Assembly: GCA_963920575.1 (NCBI GenBank)
Contig: OY986973.1
Location: forward strand, 10,140,607 to 10,204,606
Direction of reading: 5' to 3'
From: Narthecium ossifragum
Taxonomy: Eukaryota > Streptophyta > Magnoliopsida > Dioscoreales > Nartheciaceae
DNA: 64,000 nucleotides
Shown: positions 21,425 through 31,705 of the stretch, piece after piece
Numbering within the stretch: position 1 is the first letter of the stretch
Layout of the letters: every line of letters begins with the position of its first letter
Position numbers and translations under genes: made by a program
The notes under the pieces: model-generated
The model's input: the letters and a program-made list of their open reading frames with translations, nothing else
What the model was told of the DNA's origin: nothing
Databases searched by the model: none

Positions 21425-22255
21425 GGCAAAGGAGATCGATCTTCATGGCATGGAGATCGATCTCTCTGTGCCTGGAAGTCGTTGGCGGTGGCTTTCGAAG
21501 GACGGCCACGGCGATGGCCGTCGCTTCCCCTGTCAGGGGAGGGAAGACTTTCCCTCCCCTCCCCCAGCTTTTCCCCGCCCTCTCCGGCTTTCCCCAGCCG
21601 GATCCCCTTCTTCCCTTCCTCTTTTTCTTTCTCTTCTTCTTCCTTCTCTCCCGGAGCTCTGTTTCTTTCCCTTGGCCGGCTGAGCTTTTCTTCGCCGTTC
21701 TTCCTCCTCTGGCCACCTTTCTTGGAGCTTGAAGGCTCGTTGGGTTCGTGGCGAGGCGAGGAAGGTCCTAGGCTAGGCTTCGTGGATCAAAACAGCTCTG
21801 TGGAGGTAGGGTTCTCTCTCAAAACTCCTGCTTGTGTAAGGGTTTTGAAATCCAGTTTTGATTTCAATAGATCTCCTTGTGGAGTTGGTGTTTTCCGGTT
21901 TTGAAGCCATGAGTAGCTTCGTGGCACTGAGAGCTACCAGCCCACCTAGTTTGGTGAGGTATGGTGGAGGTTTTCGGCGGTATCCCTCGCCGTCCGGCCG
22001 CCGGAGAACCCAATCAAGAGCGATCTCCCTAGGAGGGAGATCGATCTTGTTTGGGGTGGTATGCCCCGCCCGAGCGAGAGCGATCTCCCTGGGAGGGAGA
22101 TCGATCTCTTGGTGGGTGGCATCGGTACGTCAAGGGTCACATACAAGATCGATCTTCATATGGGTGGAGATCGATCTCGTTGGGGTGACCAGGACGGGTG
22201 CTTCTAGCCTCGAGGAAGATCGATCTCGCTGCTATAGGAGATCGATCTCCTTCGG
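21425..22255. repeat. GATCGATC hairpin array in the solo LTR
   Basis: Words such as gagatcgatctc recur. Two hairpins have 9-bp arms gatctccct/agggagatc around a 3-base loop (22022-22042 and 22082-22102). The pair at 21434-21470 matches the pair at 17170-17200 left of the LARD-like insertion. I see no gene in 21480-23554. Confidence 0.75.
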
Positions 22256-23554
22256 TGCAGAGAGGGTTTTTACTTGCTTTAAGTGCTGTTTTGCCCGCGG
22301 GGCTTTCCCTGCAAGTGGTTTTGACGGTTTTGCCCTCGGGGCTTAACATGTTGCCTGTCATGCTTATTGTTTACTGCTTTGTGGTTAACCAAGGGAGTAA
22401 TGAACCCTCGGGAATGCTTAGTATAAATGGGCCATGGGTTATGCCTTATATCGCTTTGTGGTGAACCGAAGGAGTCATGACCCTCAGGAGTGTTAGTATA
22501 AATAGGCCGAAGGTGTGCCCTTGTTATGCTGCCTGTTACTGCTTTAATTATATCCTGCCCTGCTTCCTGTGCATTAGACATGCTAGGTTAGACTGGGTGG
22601 GGTTGACCCGTGGACTTCGGTGATTAGAGGCTAAGTGGTGGATGCCGTCATCCCGATAAGGGTGCCCTACAGGCATCGTCTGGCCCACCCTGTGTCAAGC
22701 ACCGTCGGAGGTAGCCCAGTCCTAGAGCAGTGGCTATCGGAGAGACGTGGTTTAGATAGGAACCCTTGGGGAGAGAGACATCGATGGGATCGATGGACTC
22801 CCTGGCTAGGCTTAGTCTTTGGTCAGGAGTTAGGGGTCCTGTTGGCTCTGTGGCTTGGAGTATTGAGAGGTGGTAGTCTTAACCTCGGTCGTTCCGCCAA
22901 GTGTGGAGATCCCGCTTAGAGAAGGATGTCCTACCAGTAGCGTCATGTCCACCCTGTGTCAGGGATTGTCGGAGTTGTCCACCCCTGAGCAGTGGGTTTC
23001 GGAGGGGCGTACTTGGGACAGGAGTCCTTCGGGTTATTGACGGGATTTATGGGATCCTTGGCAAGCCTCAGTACTTGGCTTCAGGGTTGGTTCGTTGGGT
23101 TTGCTTCTTTGCGAGAGTGGCAGAGTAGGACCCTGCTGAGCTGTTGCTCATTCCTACCTGGACTGTGTTGTTTGCAGGTGTGGGTCCTAGCTCCTCTCCG
23201 GTGCTTCCCCGTCGGTTGTCTCGTGGTGGCGCGCCAGCTCCTGACCATGTCTGAGAGTTAGGATGGTTTCGTTTGTGCTTTTGTGGAGACCCTGGTGGGT
23301 GTTGTAGCTTTTTGGGGACTGTTGATCCCTTGTAGACTTTGTTGTACTAGAACTCTGTTTAACTCTTTAATATCTGTTTTGTAATAGATGTTAATAGATG
23401 TTGTAGTAGTTCGCTTCCGCCTTGTGCTTGCAGTCAGCTGTTTTCGCCAGCTGTGCGTTAGTCTCATCTGTTTCCGCCAGTTGAGGCTAGTAGTTGTAGG
23501 TTTTTCCCCCTCGTGTCCCGGCCCGGTCTGGGGTCTGCGGGTCGGAGCGCGACA

Positions 23555-24204
23555 TTCACTCACTGTTCCAGACATCGTCAGGCGGTCGTTAGAGAGGTTA
23601 GTACAGATCAGGCAGAGGCTTCTGACGGCTCAGAGCTGGCAGAAGAGTTATGCAGATCAGAGGCGACGACCGTTGGAGTTTGCAGTCGGTGATCGAGTGT
23701 TCTTGCGAGGATCGCCGTACAGAGGTTCTGTCAGGTTTGGCAGAGGTGGCAAGTTGGCGCCGAGGTTTGTCGGGCCGTTTGAGATCCTAGAGAGGGTCGG
23801 CGAGGTAGCTTACCGCCTGGATCTTCCTCAGCACATGTCAGCTGTGCACCCGACTTTCCATGTGTCGATGCTGAGGAAGTATCACCCAGACCTGTCTCAT
23901 GTCATCAGGGTGGATGAGATAGAGCTTGAGGAAGACGCGAGCATTGTTGAGCAGCCGGTTCGGGTACTTGACCGGAGGGATCAGGTCTTGCGGGGCAAGA
24001 CGATTCCCTTGGTCAAGGTACTGTGGAGGCACAGAGGCACCGAGGAGATGACCTGGGAGCGCGAGGCGCGCATGCGGCAGGAGTTTTCGCAGCTGTTTTC
24101 TTCTCGAGGTACCTCTTGTCCTTTCTTCTAGTGTAGCTGTTTTGTTATTCCGAGCCCTACCCTTGTCGAATCTCGGGACGAGATTTCCTTTAAGGGTATT
24201 AGGA
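23555..24204 (+). pseudogene. Tekay-like integrase C-terminus, chromodomain-like tail and polypurine tract
   Basis: The frame resumes after the solo LTR: TVPDIVRRSLERL, YADQRRR, GDRVFLR, LAPRFVGPFEIL and VHPTFHVSMLRKYHPD, the GPY/F and C-terminal part of integrase. Then come VLDRRDQVLRGKTIPLVKV and EEMTWEREARMR (about 23955-24080), a chromodomain-type tail that would steer integration to modified histones. It ends with TAG at 24129-24131. The purine-rich stretch taagggtattagga (24191-24204) abuts the 3' LTR. This part carries no stop. Confidence 0.88.
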
Positions 24205-25308
24205 TGTGAGGACCTGTCCCTCTACCCATGTGGCTCGTTGTAGACCACAAGGGCAATTTGGTAAATTGCGCCTTGTCGGTTTGTTTCACACCCATGTTGT
24301 GCACACACGGCCCCTGATTGTTATTTGTGTTTGATTAGATTCTCATAGGCGTTCTCGATCAGAAGATCGAAGCTCGATCGGATGATCGGAGCTCGATCGG
24401 GAAGGATCGAGATGGGCAGTCGGATCGCGACCACCCTAGCTGGCGGCTACTGTAGCCAGTTGGTTACTGTAGCTACAGTAGGGCGGCTACTGTAGCTACA
24501 GTACCCGTGTATAATAACCCCCCCTTCTTCTTCTTCTTCTTCTTCTTCTCTCTTCTCCTTCTTCCGACTGAGTTTTCTCTCCCTCCGTTCTATCTCCTCC
24601 GGCCACCAAAGTGAGTGTTTGAGGGCTCGTTGGATTCTTAGAAGCATGAGGAAGATCCCTGGCTTGGTTTCATTCCGGATTGGTGCTCAGATTTGCGGGG
24701 TTCAGCCGAGGAAAGCGTGTAATCGGTAGGTTTCTATGTTACGGTTTGTTTGGGTGTGTGCTTGCTGTTTATTTGTATTGTTCTTCATATAAGTGTACTA
24801 GATGATTTATATGGGACCCCTGTATACACCCAAGTCCTACTTGAGAGGGACACTGTTGCGTTTCCCTTTTCCTTCGGTGTGTCGTAGTGTAGAACCCTAC
24901 TGAGCTTTATGCTCACTCCTACCCGGGCTGCGTTTTGCAGGTGCATGCGTCAGTTCGTCTTCTATGGCCCCTACCGGGCAGTCGGTCGGCGGTGCGGCGG
25001 CGTCAGGCGAAGTCTGAGAGGTGGCGATCTTTTACAGTTTTTCTACCCTATGTTAGATAGTCTCTTACGGGAGTAATATTGTATTCGAATCTTCCCCTCT
25101 CTGAGGATATGTATATTAAACACTTTGGGTTTTGAATCTGTGGTTCGAGGTTCTGCTATTTAATTGTTGTTTTAAATTGAGGTTATTTTGATGAATTGCT
25201 AGGGAGACCAATAGGTTAGAGGGAACCCTCATCCAATTTTTCCGCGGTTTGTAGGTTCCGGTTCGCGTCGCCCGGCCCGGTTGGGCTTTCGCGGGTCGGG
25301 GCGCGACA
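24205..25308 (+). repeat. 3' LTR of the Tekay-like element (1104 bp)
   Basis: Starts tgtgaggacctg, ends gggcgcgaca. It has the same palindromes (24465-24480, 24488-24503) and TATA (24510-24516) as the 5' LTR but lacks the MITE. Confidence 0.92.
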
Positions 25309-25617
25309 CTCGTCCTCTCTCTTTTCTGGATTGCTGGACTCTCCTCTCTAAGAATGTGCGCGCGGAACTGGAGGAAAGAGGTCACAGGTTGCTTATACAC
25401 TCTGGTGGTTATGGAAAGAGCGGGATGTAATGGTTTTCAATCATTAGAAGCTATTGCCGTCTCAGCTGGTTCACGTCGTCTCCCGGCAGGTCAAAGAATT
25501 CTGATCCTCCCTGCCTACCCCCCTCCCCTTCTTTTTCTCCTCCTCGGCATCCCTCTTTGGTTCTCAGGACTGACGCAATAGTGTGCCATGGAGCTGCTAA
25601 CTTTGCCGCCATCCTCT
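25309..25617 (+). pseudogene. LINE-1 ORF2, end of zf-RVT region and start of RNase H
   Basis: LINE sense resumes after TSD ctcgt. LIHTLWWLWKERD (about 25388-25425) is the tail of the region following the zinc finger. RTDAIVCHGAANFAAILF (about 25562-25617) is the opening of an RNase H domain, with its catalytic-type Asp. Several frame changes are needed. The sequence then passes into an LTR without the expected middle of RNase H. Confidence 0.75.
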
Positions 25618-27455
25618 TCGTATTTTATTGGACGATTATCGTTTTATCGTCGGTTTTTTGCCGTTTTGATCTAGATTTGAGTTTTAACCATCAAAACCTT
25701 TATTTCTTCGTACCAATAGCTTCCCCACCATTTATTACACGTGTCTGTAAAGTTTCATCGATTTCTGATAAGCTTTGATAGATAAAATCCAAGAAATTGG
25801 ATTCCTTGCACTGTTCTTAGGAACTGTGCACTAGGTCTGACAGTCGACCGCCGGATCAACCGTCAAGCGTTGGTACGCTTCATCCTGGCCTCACAATCAA
25901 CCGTCGCATCGACCGTGAGACTCTGTCTCATTTTGGGTCTCCAAGGTCGATGCTCCGATCGACCGTGGGTCCTTACCCTTTTCCCACTTTACCTCACGGT
26001 CGACCGTCGCATCGACCTGCCTCGATCGACCGTGAGGCTCGCATCGGTCGTGAGGCTCTACCTCCTTTTTGGCTTCCCAGGGTCGATGTCCCGATCGACC
26101 ATGGCCCTTATGCCTTTCCCACCTTTTGGTCTCTCGATCGACCGTCGCATCTACCGTGGCCTCATGGTCGACTGTCGGATCAACCATCGCATCGACCGTG
26201 AGCTCTTGAACAATGTTTTCTAGCTTTCTTTGATTGGCTTTTCGTTCATGATGGGTACCCAATCATGTTAGGAAGCATGCTGTTATCACGGGGTTTTCAA
26301 TGGATTTCGATTGAGATTGGGAATTGAATCGTGCGTTTACCCTTTTTGACGGATTTATGGGTTGACTTGCATTTAAATACCTAGTTGGATGGTAAACTTA
26401 AATGCTTATTATTTGTTTAGCCGTTAGCTAGTTATGAGTGCTAGCTTACATGGTATTGTGGAACCTTAGCCCGTTAGCGGCGTGTGCCGAGGGCTATCGT
26501 ATAACTGTTGAACTCATAATTGTTGTTGTAACATATAGAGACATCTAGGTTAGATGTTTGCATAGGCCCATGCACTGTATGTATTAGAGGCATATCAGGT
26601 TAGGCGGGGCGATGGGTTGATCGCCGATCCGGGGCTCTCGGATAGCTCGGATCTTGCCTTAGGACCGTGGCTGGGTAGTAATGTTTAGGACATGATTGTC
26701 ATCAATGATTATGCTTGATATCATTCGAGGATTATTAGGTAGTCGGACTAGAGTATTATATTGTTATTAAGGTTTAGTGGTCGTGTCGGTTCTCCAAGGC
26801 CAAGTGCTAAGGATGGTTGTCGATGTCCCTGACGTGTGTCCCCAGTTAGTGGTTTCCTACTGGGTAAAGGGTGTTACTACTAGTTCTGGCTCATTGTTTC
26901 CTCCCAACGTGTTTGGCTGATGTTTCCAGCGTGATCGGTTGAGAAAAGTAGGATCCCTTGGGGAATCGATAGGGGTTATGGGACCCCGTGGTATCCTTTA
27001 GACTTAGGCGGAGAAACGACATTGTTGTAGTTTTCCTCCCTTCAGTGTGTCGTAGAGTAGAACCCTCCTGAGCTTGTTGCTCACTCCTACCCGGGCTGCG
27101 TTTGCAGGTGCAGGCATCGGCTCCTCTTCGGTGGTTCCAGATGGATCAGGTCTTGGCGGCGCGTTGACTTCCGGAGGCATTTGAGGTCTCAGAGGGACAG
27201 ATGTATATTTTGGCAGCTTTTGTTTAAAGTTATCTTTTGAGGATGATGTATTTAATTTTGAATTTATAAAATCTTGTTTCCTCTTTTGATTGAGTTTTAT
27301 TCCGCAATGTAATATTTAGTTTTACATTTATACCCTTTGAAGTCTTCAAGTACAAATTAATTCCGCTTTGTGTATTGTCATGCCAGATCAGACGTAAATA
27401 GTGTAGGTTTCCCCTCATGCCTCGGCCCGGATGGGTTTTCTAGATCAAGGTGTGA
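25618..27455 (+). mobile_element. LTR truncated at its left end, TGTGAGGACC family
   Basis: Its right end (about 27405-27455) matches the LTR ends at 1-47 and 38013-38062, with the final a mutated. Its left part (about 25620-25800) aligns with about 36040-36245, an interior segment of the solo LTR at 35286, so the first several hundred bases are missing. It lies inside the LINE-1 RNase H domain and about 45 codons of that domain are also absent. No TSD was found. No coding is present. Confidence 0.8.
25845..26212. repeat. GGTCGACC/CGATCGACCG array in the truncated LTR
   Basis: Dense cggtcgaccgt, cgatcgaccgt and decayed forms (aaccgtcgc and the like). It begins just after a block (about 25780-25830, aagaaattggatt...cactgttc) that has its counterpart at 36212-36245, where a GATCGATC array follows instead. 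Confidence 0.85.
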
Positions 27456-27649
27456 CTCGAGCTCCTAGCCATCCTCAGGGGTCTCTCAGAAGCAAGGCTG
27501 AAGGGGATTCAGAACATGGTGGTTGAATCTGACTCAAAGCTCGCCGTCGGATACATTGCGGGAAGGCTTGAGTGGCTAGAGATCTTCTACCAAACCTGTG
27601 GCCCATCTAGAAATTAGCATCCCTCTTTTCAAAATTTTGTTTGTTCATA
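27456..27649 (+). pseudogene. LINE-1 ORF2, RNase H C-terminal part and 3' end
   Basis: ELLAILRGLSEAKAEGI then VESDSKLAVGYI (27458-27560), the typical helix with catalytic Glu followed by the Asp-containing ESDS motif of LINE RNase H. A stop comes at 27616-27618 and then A/T-rich sequence. This is the last recognisable part of LINE-1. No poly(A) tail is seen. Confidence 0.8.
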
Positions 27650-27800
27650 TTAGGGGTGTATTAAGGGTCGGGTCAACATGTTAACGGGTCAGGTTGGACC
27701 CGACCCGTTAATTTTTTAGGGCCTTGTGATCCGCCCGTTAACATGTTAATTTATCAACAGGTTAACAGGTAAATAGGTACATGTAACTCATTAACCCGTT
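27650..27800 (+). repeat. hAT-MITE-like repeat (gggtcgggtcaacatgttaac)
   Basis: It begins taggggtgtattaagggtcg, a common plant hAT-MITE terminus, with gacccgacccgtt and gttaacatgttaa inverted words. The opposite terminus was not found. It is non-coding. Confidence 0.4.
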
Positions 27801-27804
27801 ATTA

Positions 27805-27965
27805 GTAGCACATGAATAAATATAAAGTTTTAAAGTACAATCTATTAATCTAAAATTCAAACAATATAAGCACGTAAATCAAAGTTATGTCACATGAAGA
27901 AATATAAAGTTTTAAAGTACAATTAATTAATCTAAAATTCAACCAAAAATAAGATAACAAATGAT
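27805..27965. repeat. Two tandem copies of an ~80-bp A/T-rich unit
   Basis: cacatgaataaatataaag at about 27811 recurs as cacatgaagaaatataaag at about 27891, each followed by ttttaaagtacaat and ctaaaattcaa. The rest up to 28222 is A/T-rich without a gene. Confidence 0.7.
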
Positions 27966-28304
27966 TAAATTATAATTGAGCTTTTTCAAGTTGATTTTAG
28001 GATGAAGACCCTGAGTGGTTGTGAAAGATGGACCACCCCAATTGACCGTATGAATAAAAGGGAAGTGGCAGGCCAAAATTATAAATGGAGCAATTCATCA
28101 AGAAAGATATAAATGACTCATCGTACCCAACAAGAAACCTTGCGAAAATAGACCACCCCAACCAGCCACATTTATTAGTTCAAAGTAGCTGGTGGGATTC
28201 ACTCATTAGTCACTCAATAGGCCCATCCTTAGGGTGCGTCTATTGACACCGCCCTTTTTGCTAAGGACACCGCCCTTTTTTTTTTTCCCCTAAACTACCC
28301 CCGT

Positions 28305-28545
28305 CGGTTAAGCACAAGTTCGATTTTTAAAAACCGAACATTAAGCACACTTTCGATTTTTAAAATCCGAATACTATGTCGACTTTTAAAAACCGAACAT
28401 TAACTACATGTTCGAGTTTTTATATCCGAATAGAAACCAAAAGTTTGATTTTTTAAAGCCGAATATTGCCTTAGTTATTAAAAACTAAAAGATTCGATTT
28501 TTAAAAACCGAAAAAAACACAGTAGTTCGGTTTTTAAAAATCGAA
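28305..28545. repeat. Series of ttcgatttttaaaa/ccgaa hairpins
   Basis: About seven degenerate units of the form ttcgatttttaaaaaccgaa, each nearly self-complementary, at irregular 30-45 base spacing. They lie inside the Mutator-like element. Confidence 0.75.
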
Positions 28546-28555
28546 CTGCTCCGAC

Positions 28556-28667
28556 GGGAGAGAGAGAGGGAGATAGAGGGAGAGAGAGGGGGGAAGAGAG
28601 GTGAGGGCTTCGGGAGGTTGCAGATCGGCTAAATTTGGCCGCCCGGAGAGATCCACGAGGGAGATCG

Positions 28668-28703
<36 letters not shown>

Positions 28704-28860
28704 AGGAAGAGAGGAGAGAGGACGGTGGCTTCGGGCACGGCGTCCGGCGACAGAGAGCATGCCGGTGGGGGCGACGTCGAGGTTGTAGGCCGGCGATGGA
28801 CAAGGCCATTGAGAGAGAGAGGAGAGGGTGATCGGGGAGAGAATGAGAGGGAGGGAGGGA
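28556..28860. repeat. GA-rich microsatellite region
   Basis: Runs of (GA)n with a pure block at about 28668-28702, interspersed with GC-rich sequence. The open frames on both strands here are products of the repeat and GC content, not genes. Confidence 0.85.
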
Positions 28861-28950
28861 GGTTGAAGACAAGGGTAGTTTGGGAAATAAAAAAAATGGG
28901 CGGTGTACTTAGTCATTTGGGCGGTGTCAATAAACGCACCCCCATCCTTA

Positions 28951-29164
28951 ATAAGTTATAACTGACTGTCAGTGGCCTAAGGCCCACATATGTGGACTAA
29001 AGAGTTTCAGATATAACACTACGCGAGCTTCGAGCTACTTGTATTTTGCTTGCTTCCAGCTTGAAATCCATATGCTTCATGTTGGCTTTCTGGTAGTGAG
29101 TACTTTATAGCGCAGAAGTATCTTCTTTCCGGATAGCTGCCAACTACCATGTCTGTGTAAAGAT
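28951..29164. other. Intergenic, no feature seen
   Basis: Unremarkable sequence between the Mutator-like element and the gag-only copia element. No motif or frame was recognised. Confidence 0.5.
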
Positions 29165-29169
29165 AGTAG

Positions 29170-29630
29170 TGTTGGGGAATCTGAGGGGTCCCGACGATGC
29201 CGGAGATACACCAGATAGATACGGGGATGTTGCAGCGGAAGAGAAACAATCAAACCACAAAAGAAAAGGAAAAAGTGGAGACAAGGATTTACGTGAAAAA
29301 ACCTACCAGCAACAACTGGAAGGAAAAAACCACGGGCATCAGAGGAAATCTTCACTATGAGAGAGAGATTACAAAGCCCAAACCCTAGCAGAGACGAAGA
29401 GATTTCTCTCTAGGGTTGCCTACTCTCACAACTCTCATACACCTCTCAATAACATCTCTATCACACAAAGAAACCCTAAAAACATCCTATTTATAGGTTC
29501 CAATGAATACAAATCAGGATTAAATCTGAGCCGTCGGATTTGCCCGTCCAATGGAGAGGTTAGATCGATCCGTCGATCGATCCAATCCAATCCACTGCTG
29601 CCGTCATCCTTATTGGAGGAAAAGTCAACA
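29170..29630 (-). repeat. 3' LTR of the gag-only copia element
   Basis: 461 bp, termini tgttgact...ccccaaca on the minus strand. TATA (minus) at 29488-29495. Paired gatcgatcc words (29563-29571, 29575-29583) lie about 68 bases upstream of it. The polypurine tract gacgggggagtt lies at 29631-29642. Confidence 0.92.
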
Positions 29631-30041
29631 AACTCCCCCGTCCGACATATGAGGGTACACCGTCGAACCTGGATACTCCATCAAGCATGGAAACTCCATC
29701 AAACTCGGATTGCCATCGAATTTGAAATGCGCCGCCGTCATGCCACCTCCAGTGCTGCCAGCTAGCCACTTTAACCTCAGATCTACCATTGAAGTTGCCG
29801 TCGAAGTTGGATAACCCCATCAACCTCAGATCTACCATTGAACTCCGGATCTCCCATCCGATTCAGAACCATCATCGAGAACTGTCCACCAAGTCTTGGA
29901 TGTCGCCTTCAAGTCTTGATCTTCTCGGTTGCTTTCTTGCCTTCAAGTCACAGTACATCCCGGGCTTGTAACTCAGATATCCTCGGCCGCTTCGATCGAC
30001 CGGATACACCTCCTCGTGCTCCCAGCACGAAAGCTCCCCTG

Positions 30042-30833
30042 TCACAGGACATCCATGTATCGCGTGACGATATAGGTGCTTCCATCTTCACCATCATCAA
30101 CCTTGCCATCTCTGACGTCCTTCTTGTACTTCCTGCACTGCTTCTTTACATGGCCTGCTTTGCCACAGTAATAGCAAGTGACACTCTTTCTTCTGCCTTG
30201 GTTCACTGCCACCATAGACTCTGAATCTGTCTGCCTTGTTTTAGTAGCCTTCCGTCTGGTCTCTTCGTTCAGCAAACAGCCTGTTACTTGGTTCAGAGAT
30301 ACTGCTCCGTCAGGCGCTGAGTTGCTGAGCGATACTACCAGGTTCTCCCAAGAATCTGGCAAAGAATTAAGCAGGAGAGATGCCTTCAGGTCGTCATCTA
30401 GGACCATCTTCATGGTAGCAAGTTGGTTTATGATGCTCTGGAACTCATTCAGGTGCTCGGCTATCGACCCTCCATCCTGGTACTTCAGATTCACAAGCTG
30501 TTGGATCAAGAAAGTTTTGTTTCCAACAGACTTTCTCTCGTAAAGCTCGTGAAGCTTGTCCCACAGATCTTTGGCTGTCGTCATCGTCGACACGTGGTGG
30601 TAGACGCCATCTTCCAAACACTGTCGGATAGTTGCCAAGGCTTTCCTGTCCAGCTTGTTCCATTCTCCTTCCTCCATCTCTTTAGGCTTCTTTTCTATTC
30701 CATGCAGAGGCTCGTAGAGATCCCTGCAGAATAACAGATCCTCCATCTTTGTCTTCCAAAGGCTCCAGTTGTTTCCGTTGAGTAGATTCATCCGTATAAG
30801 ATTGGCGTCCATCTCGCTTCTGCTAGAATCCAA
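30042..30833 (-). CDS. gag: Ty1-copia gag polyprotein, intact frame
   Basis: 263 codons from ATG at 30831-30833. Gag forms the virus-like particle that packages element RNA in the cytoplasm. Near the N-terminus is LNGNNWSLWKTKMEDLL, the usual copia-gag opening. The middle has DLWDKLHELYERKS and LLLNSLPDSWENLV. Near residues 220-235 is the zinc knuckle CYYCGKAGHVKKQC (CX2CX4HX4C). The frame has no stop before the natural end at 30042 and no protease follows. It lies about 90 bp downstream of the PBS. It looks able to make protein if transcribed. Confidence 0.88.
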   Translation of the reverse strand: MDSSRSEMDANLIRMNLLNGNNWSLWKTKMEDLLFCRDLYEPLHGIEKKPKEMEEGEWNKLDRKALATIRQCLEDGVYHHVSTMTTAKDLWDKLHELYERKSVGNKTFLIQQLVNLKYQDGGSIAEHLNEFQSIINQLATMKMVLDDDLKASLLLNSLPDSWENLVVSLSNSAPDGAVSLNQVTGCLLNEETRRKATKTRQTDSESMVAVNQGRRKSVTCYYCGKAGHVKKQCRKYKKDVRDGKVDDGEDGSTYIVTRYMDVL

Positions 30834-30910
30834 CCCAGATGCTTCAAATCTTTGATTAGGGACTTAGAATCTTGATCAGGGATTCGAATCCCCCTAATCT
30901 CGGAACCTAG

Positions 30911-30922
30911 GCTCTGGTACCA
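30911..30922 (-). other. Primer binding site, gag-only copia element
   Basis: On the minus strand tggtaccagagc lies just after the 5' LTR end at 30925, complementary to initiator tRNA-Met. Confidence 0.8.
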
Positions 30923-30924
30923 CT

Positions 30925-31385
30925 TGTTGGGGAATCTGAGGGGTCCCGACGATGCCAGAGATACACCAGATAGATACGGGGATGTCGCAGCGGAAGAGAA
31001 ATAACCAAACCACAAAAGAAAAGGAAAAAGTGGAGACAAGGATTTACGTGGAAAAACCTACCAGCAACAACTGGAAGGAAAAAATCACGGGCATCAGAGG
31101 AAATCTTCACTATGAGAGAGAGATTACAAAGCCCAAACCCTAGCAGAGACAAAGAGATCTCTCACTAGGGTTGCCTACTCTCACAACTCTCATACACCTC
31201 TCAATAACATCTCTACCACACAAAGAAACCCTAAAAATATCCTATTTATAGGTTCCAATGAATACAAATCCGAATTAAATCTGAGCCGTCGGATTTGCCC
31301 GTCCAATGGAGAGGTTAGATCGATCCGTCGATCGATCCAATCCAATCCACTGCTGCCGTCATCCTCATTGGAGGAAAAGTCAACA
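30925..31385 (-). repeat. 5' LTR of the gag-only copia element
   Basis: 461 bp. TATA (minus) at 31243-31250. Paired gatcgatcc words at 31318-31326 and 31330-31338 sit about 68 bases upstream on the minus strand. Followed by TSD agtag. Confidence 0.92.
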
Positions 31386-31584
31386 AGTAGACCATAATTA
31401 CGGTAAAAGATAGAATGGTATGACTTGTGAACTTAAGACAAATTCGAGTTCCAGTGTGAATTTATGAAAAGATTACAACTAATAAGCTCAGCTAATAAGA
31501 AAAGAGAACAAATATAGATACCTAAAGAATGCTGGACTGTGATTTCCATCATAGTTTAACCTTATCAGACGCATATGAGTGCAT

Positions 31585-31705
31585 GTAAGGATGGTTAACC
31601 CCTCTTTGGTCAAGAATCTCACGTGTGATGTGATATTGAGTTCGAATCCTGTTTTGAGGAGCATTGATCACCCTAAAGCCAAGGTTAAAAGCTCTTTTTT
31701 TTTTT
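31585..31705 (+). repeat. Possible tRNA-derived SINE
   Basis: ggatggttaacccctc resembles a pol III A box and, about 45 bases on, gagttcgaatcct resembles a B box. The stretch ends in a run of T (31687-31697), as in many plant SINEs. No TSD was found. 31391-31584 shows nothing recognisable. Confidence 0.35.

Larger units (their letters stand above)
16962..23554 (+). mobile_element. Solo LTR inserted in Tekay-like integrase (itself split)
   Basis: It starts tgtgaggacctgcc and ends gtcggagcgcgaca. TSD ttcac is present on both sides (16957-16961, 23555-23559). With the nested LTR element and one gcctg copy removed it is about 2396 bp. No PBS, gag or pol is present, so it is a solo LTR of a TGTGAGGACC-family element. 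It holds GATCGATC hairpin arrays at 17170-17210 and 21425-22255 and gene-free sequence to 23554. Confidence 0.9.
11234..25308 (+). mobile_element. Full-length Ty3 chromovirus (Tekay/Del-like) with nested insertions
   Basis: Two LTRs (11234-12711 and 24205-25308), a tRNA-Met-type PBS, degenerate gag, pol in the order protease-RT-RNase H-integrase, a C-terminal chromodomain-like tail and a polypurine tract are all in place. The flanks are perfect ctcgt repeats (11229-11233, 25309-25313) and LINE-1 zf-RVT sense resumes across it. With later insertions removed the element is about 7 kb. All coding parts carry stops, so it is dead. The chromodomain tail and IN C-terminus resemble the Tekay/Del clade; clade assignment is by memory of motifs. 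Confidence 0.92.
28232..28941. mobile_element. Mutator-like non-autonomous element with 9-bp TSD
   Basis: The inverted termini start gggtgcgtctattgacaccg on the left and gggtgcgtttattgacaccg on the right. The flanks are perfect 9-bp repeats ccatcctta (28223-28231, 28942-28950), the TSD length of Mutator-like elements. No transposase is present. Inside are a series of short hairpins (28305-28545) and a GA-rich half including (GA)n. TIR length beyond 20 bp is interrupted by substitutions. Confidence 0.9.
29170..31385 (-). mobile_element. Gag-only Ty1-copia element (TR-GAG type)
   Basis: Matched 461-bp LTRs (29170-29630, 30925-31385) flank a 1.3-kb interior. The interior holds only a PBS, one gag frame, a spacer and a polypurine tract, all on the minus strand. 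TSD agtag is perfect (29165-29169, 31386-31390). About 14 of 461 LTR positions differ (about 3 percent, by eye). No protease, integrase, RT or RNase H is present. This is the layout described for plant terminal-repeat retrotransposons with a GAG domain; a pol-bearing relative would have to supply enzymes. Confidence 0.93.

Noticed and set aside
11234..25308. Endogenous pararetrovirus
   Set aside because: LTRs, TSD, integrase and chromodomain-like tail define a Ty3 retrotransposon; no movement protein is seen.
28601..28961. Arg/Glu-rich ORFs
   Set aside because: Translated (GA)n microsatellite inside a Mutator-like element.
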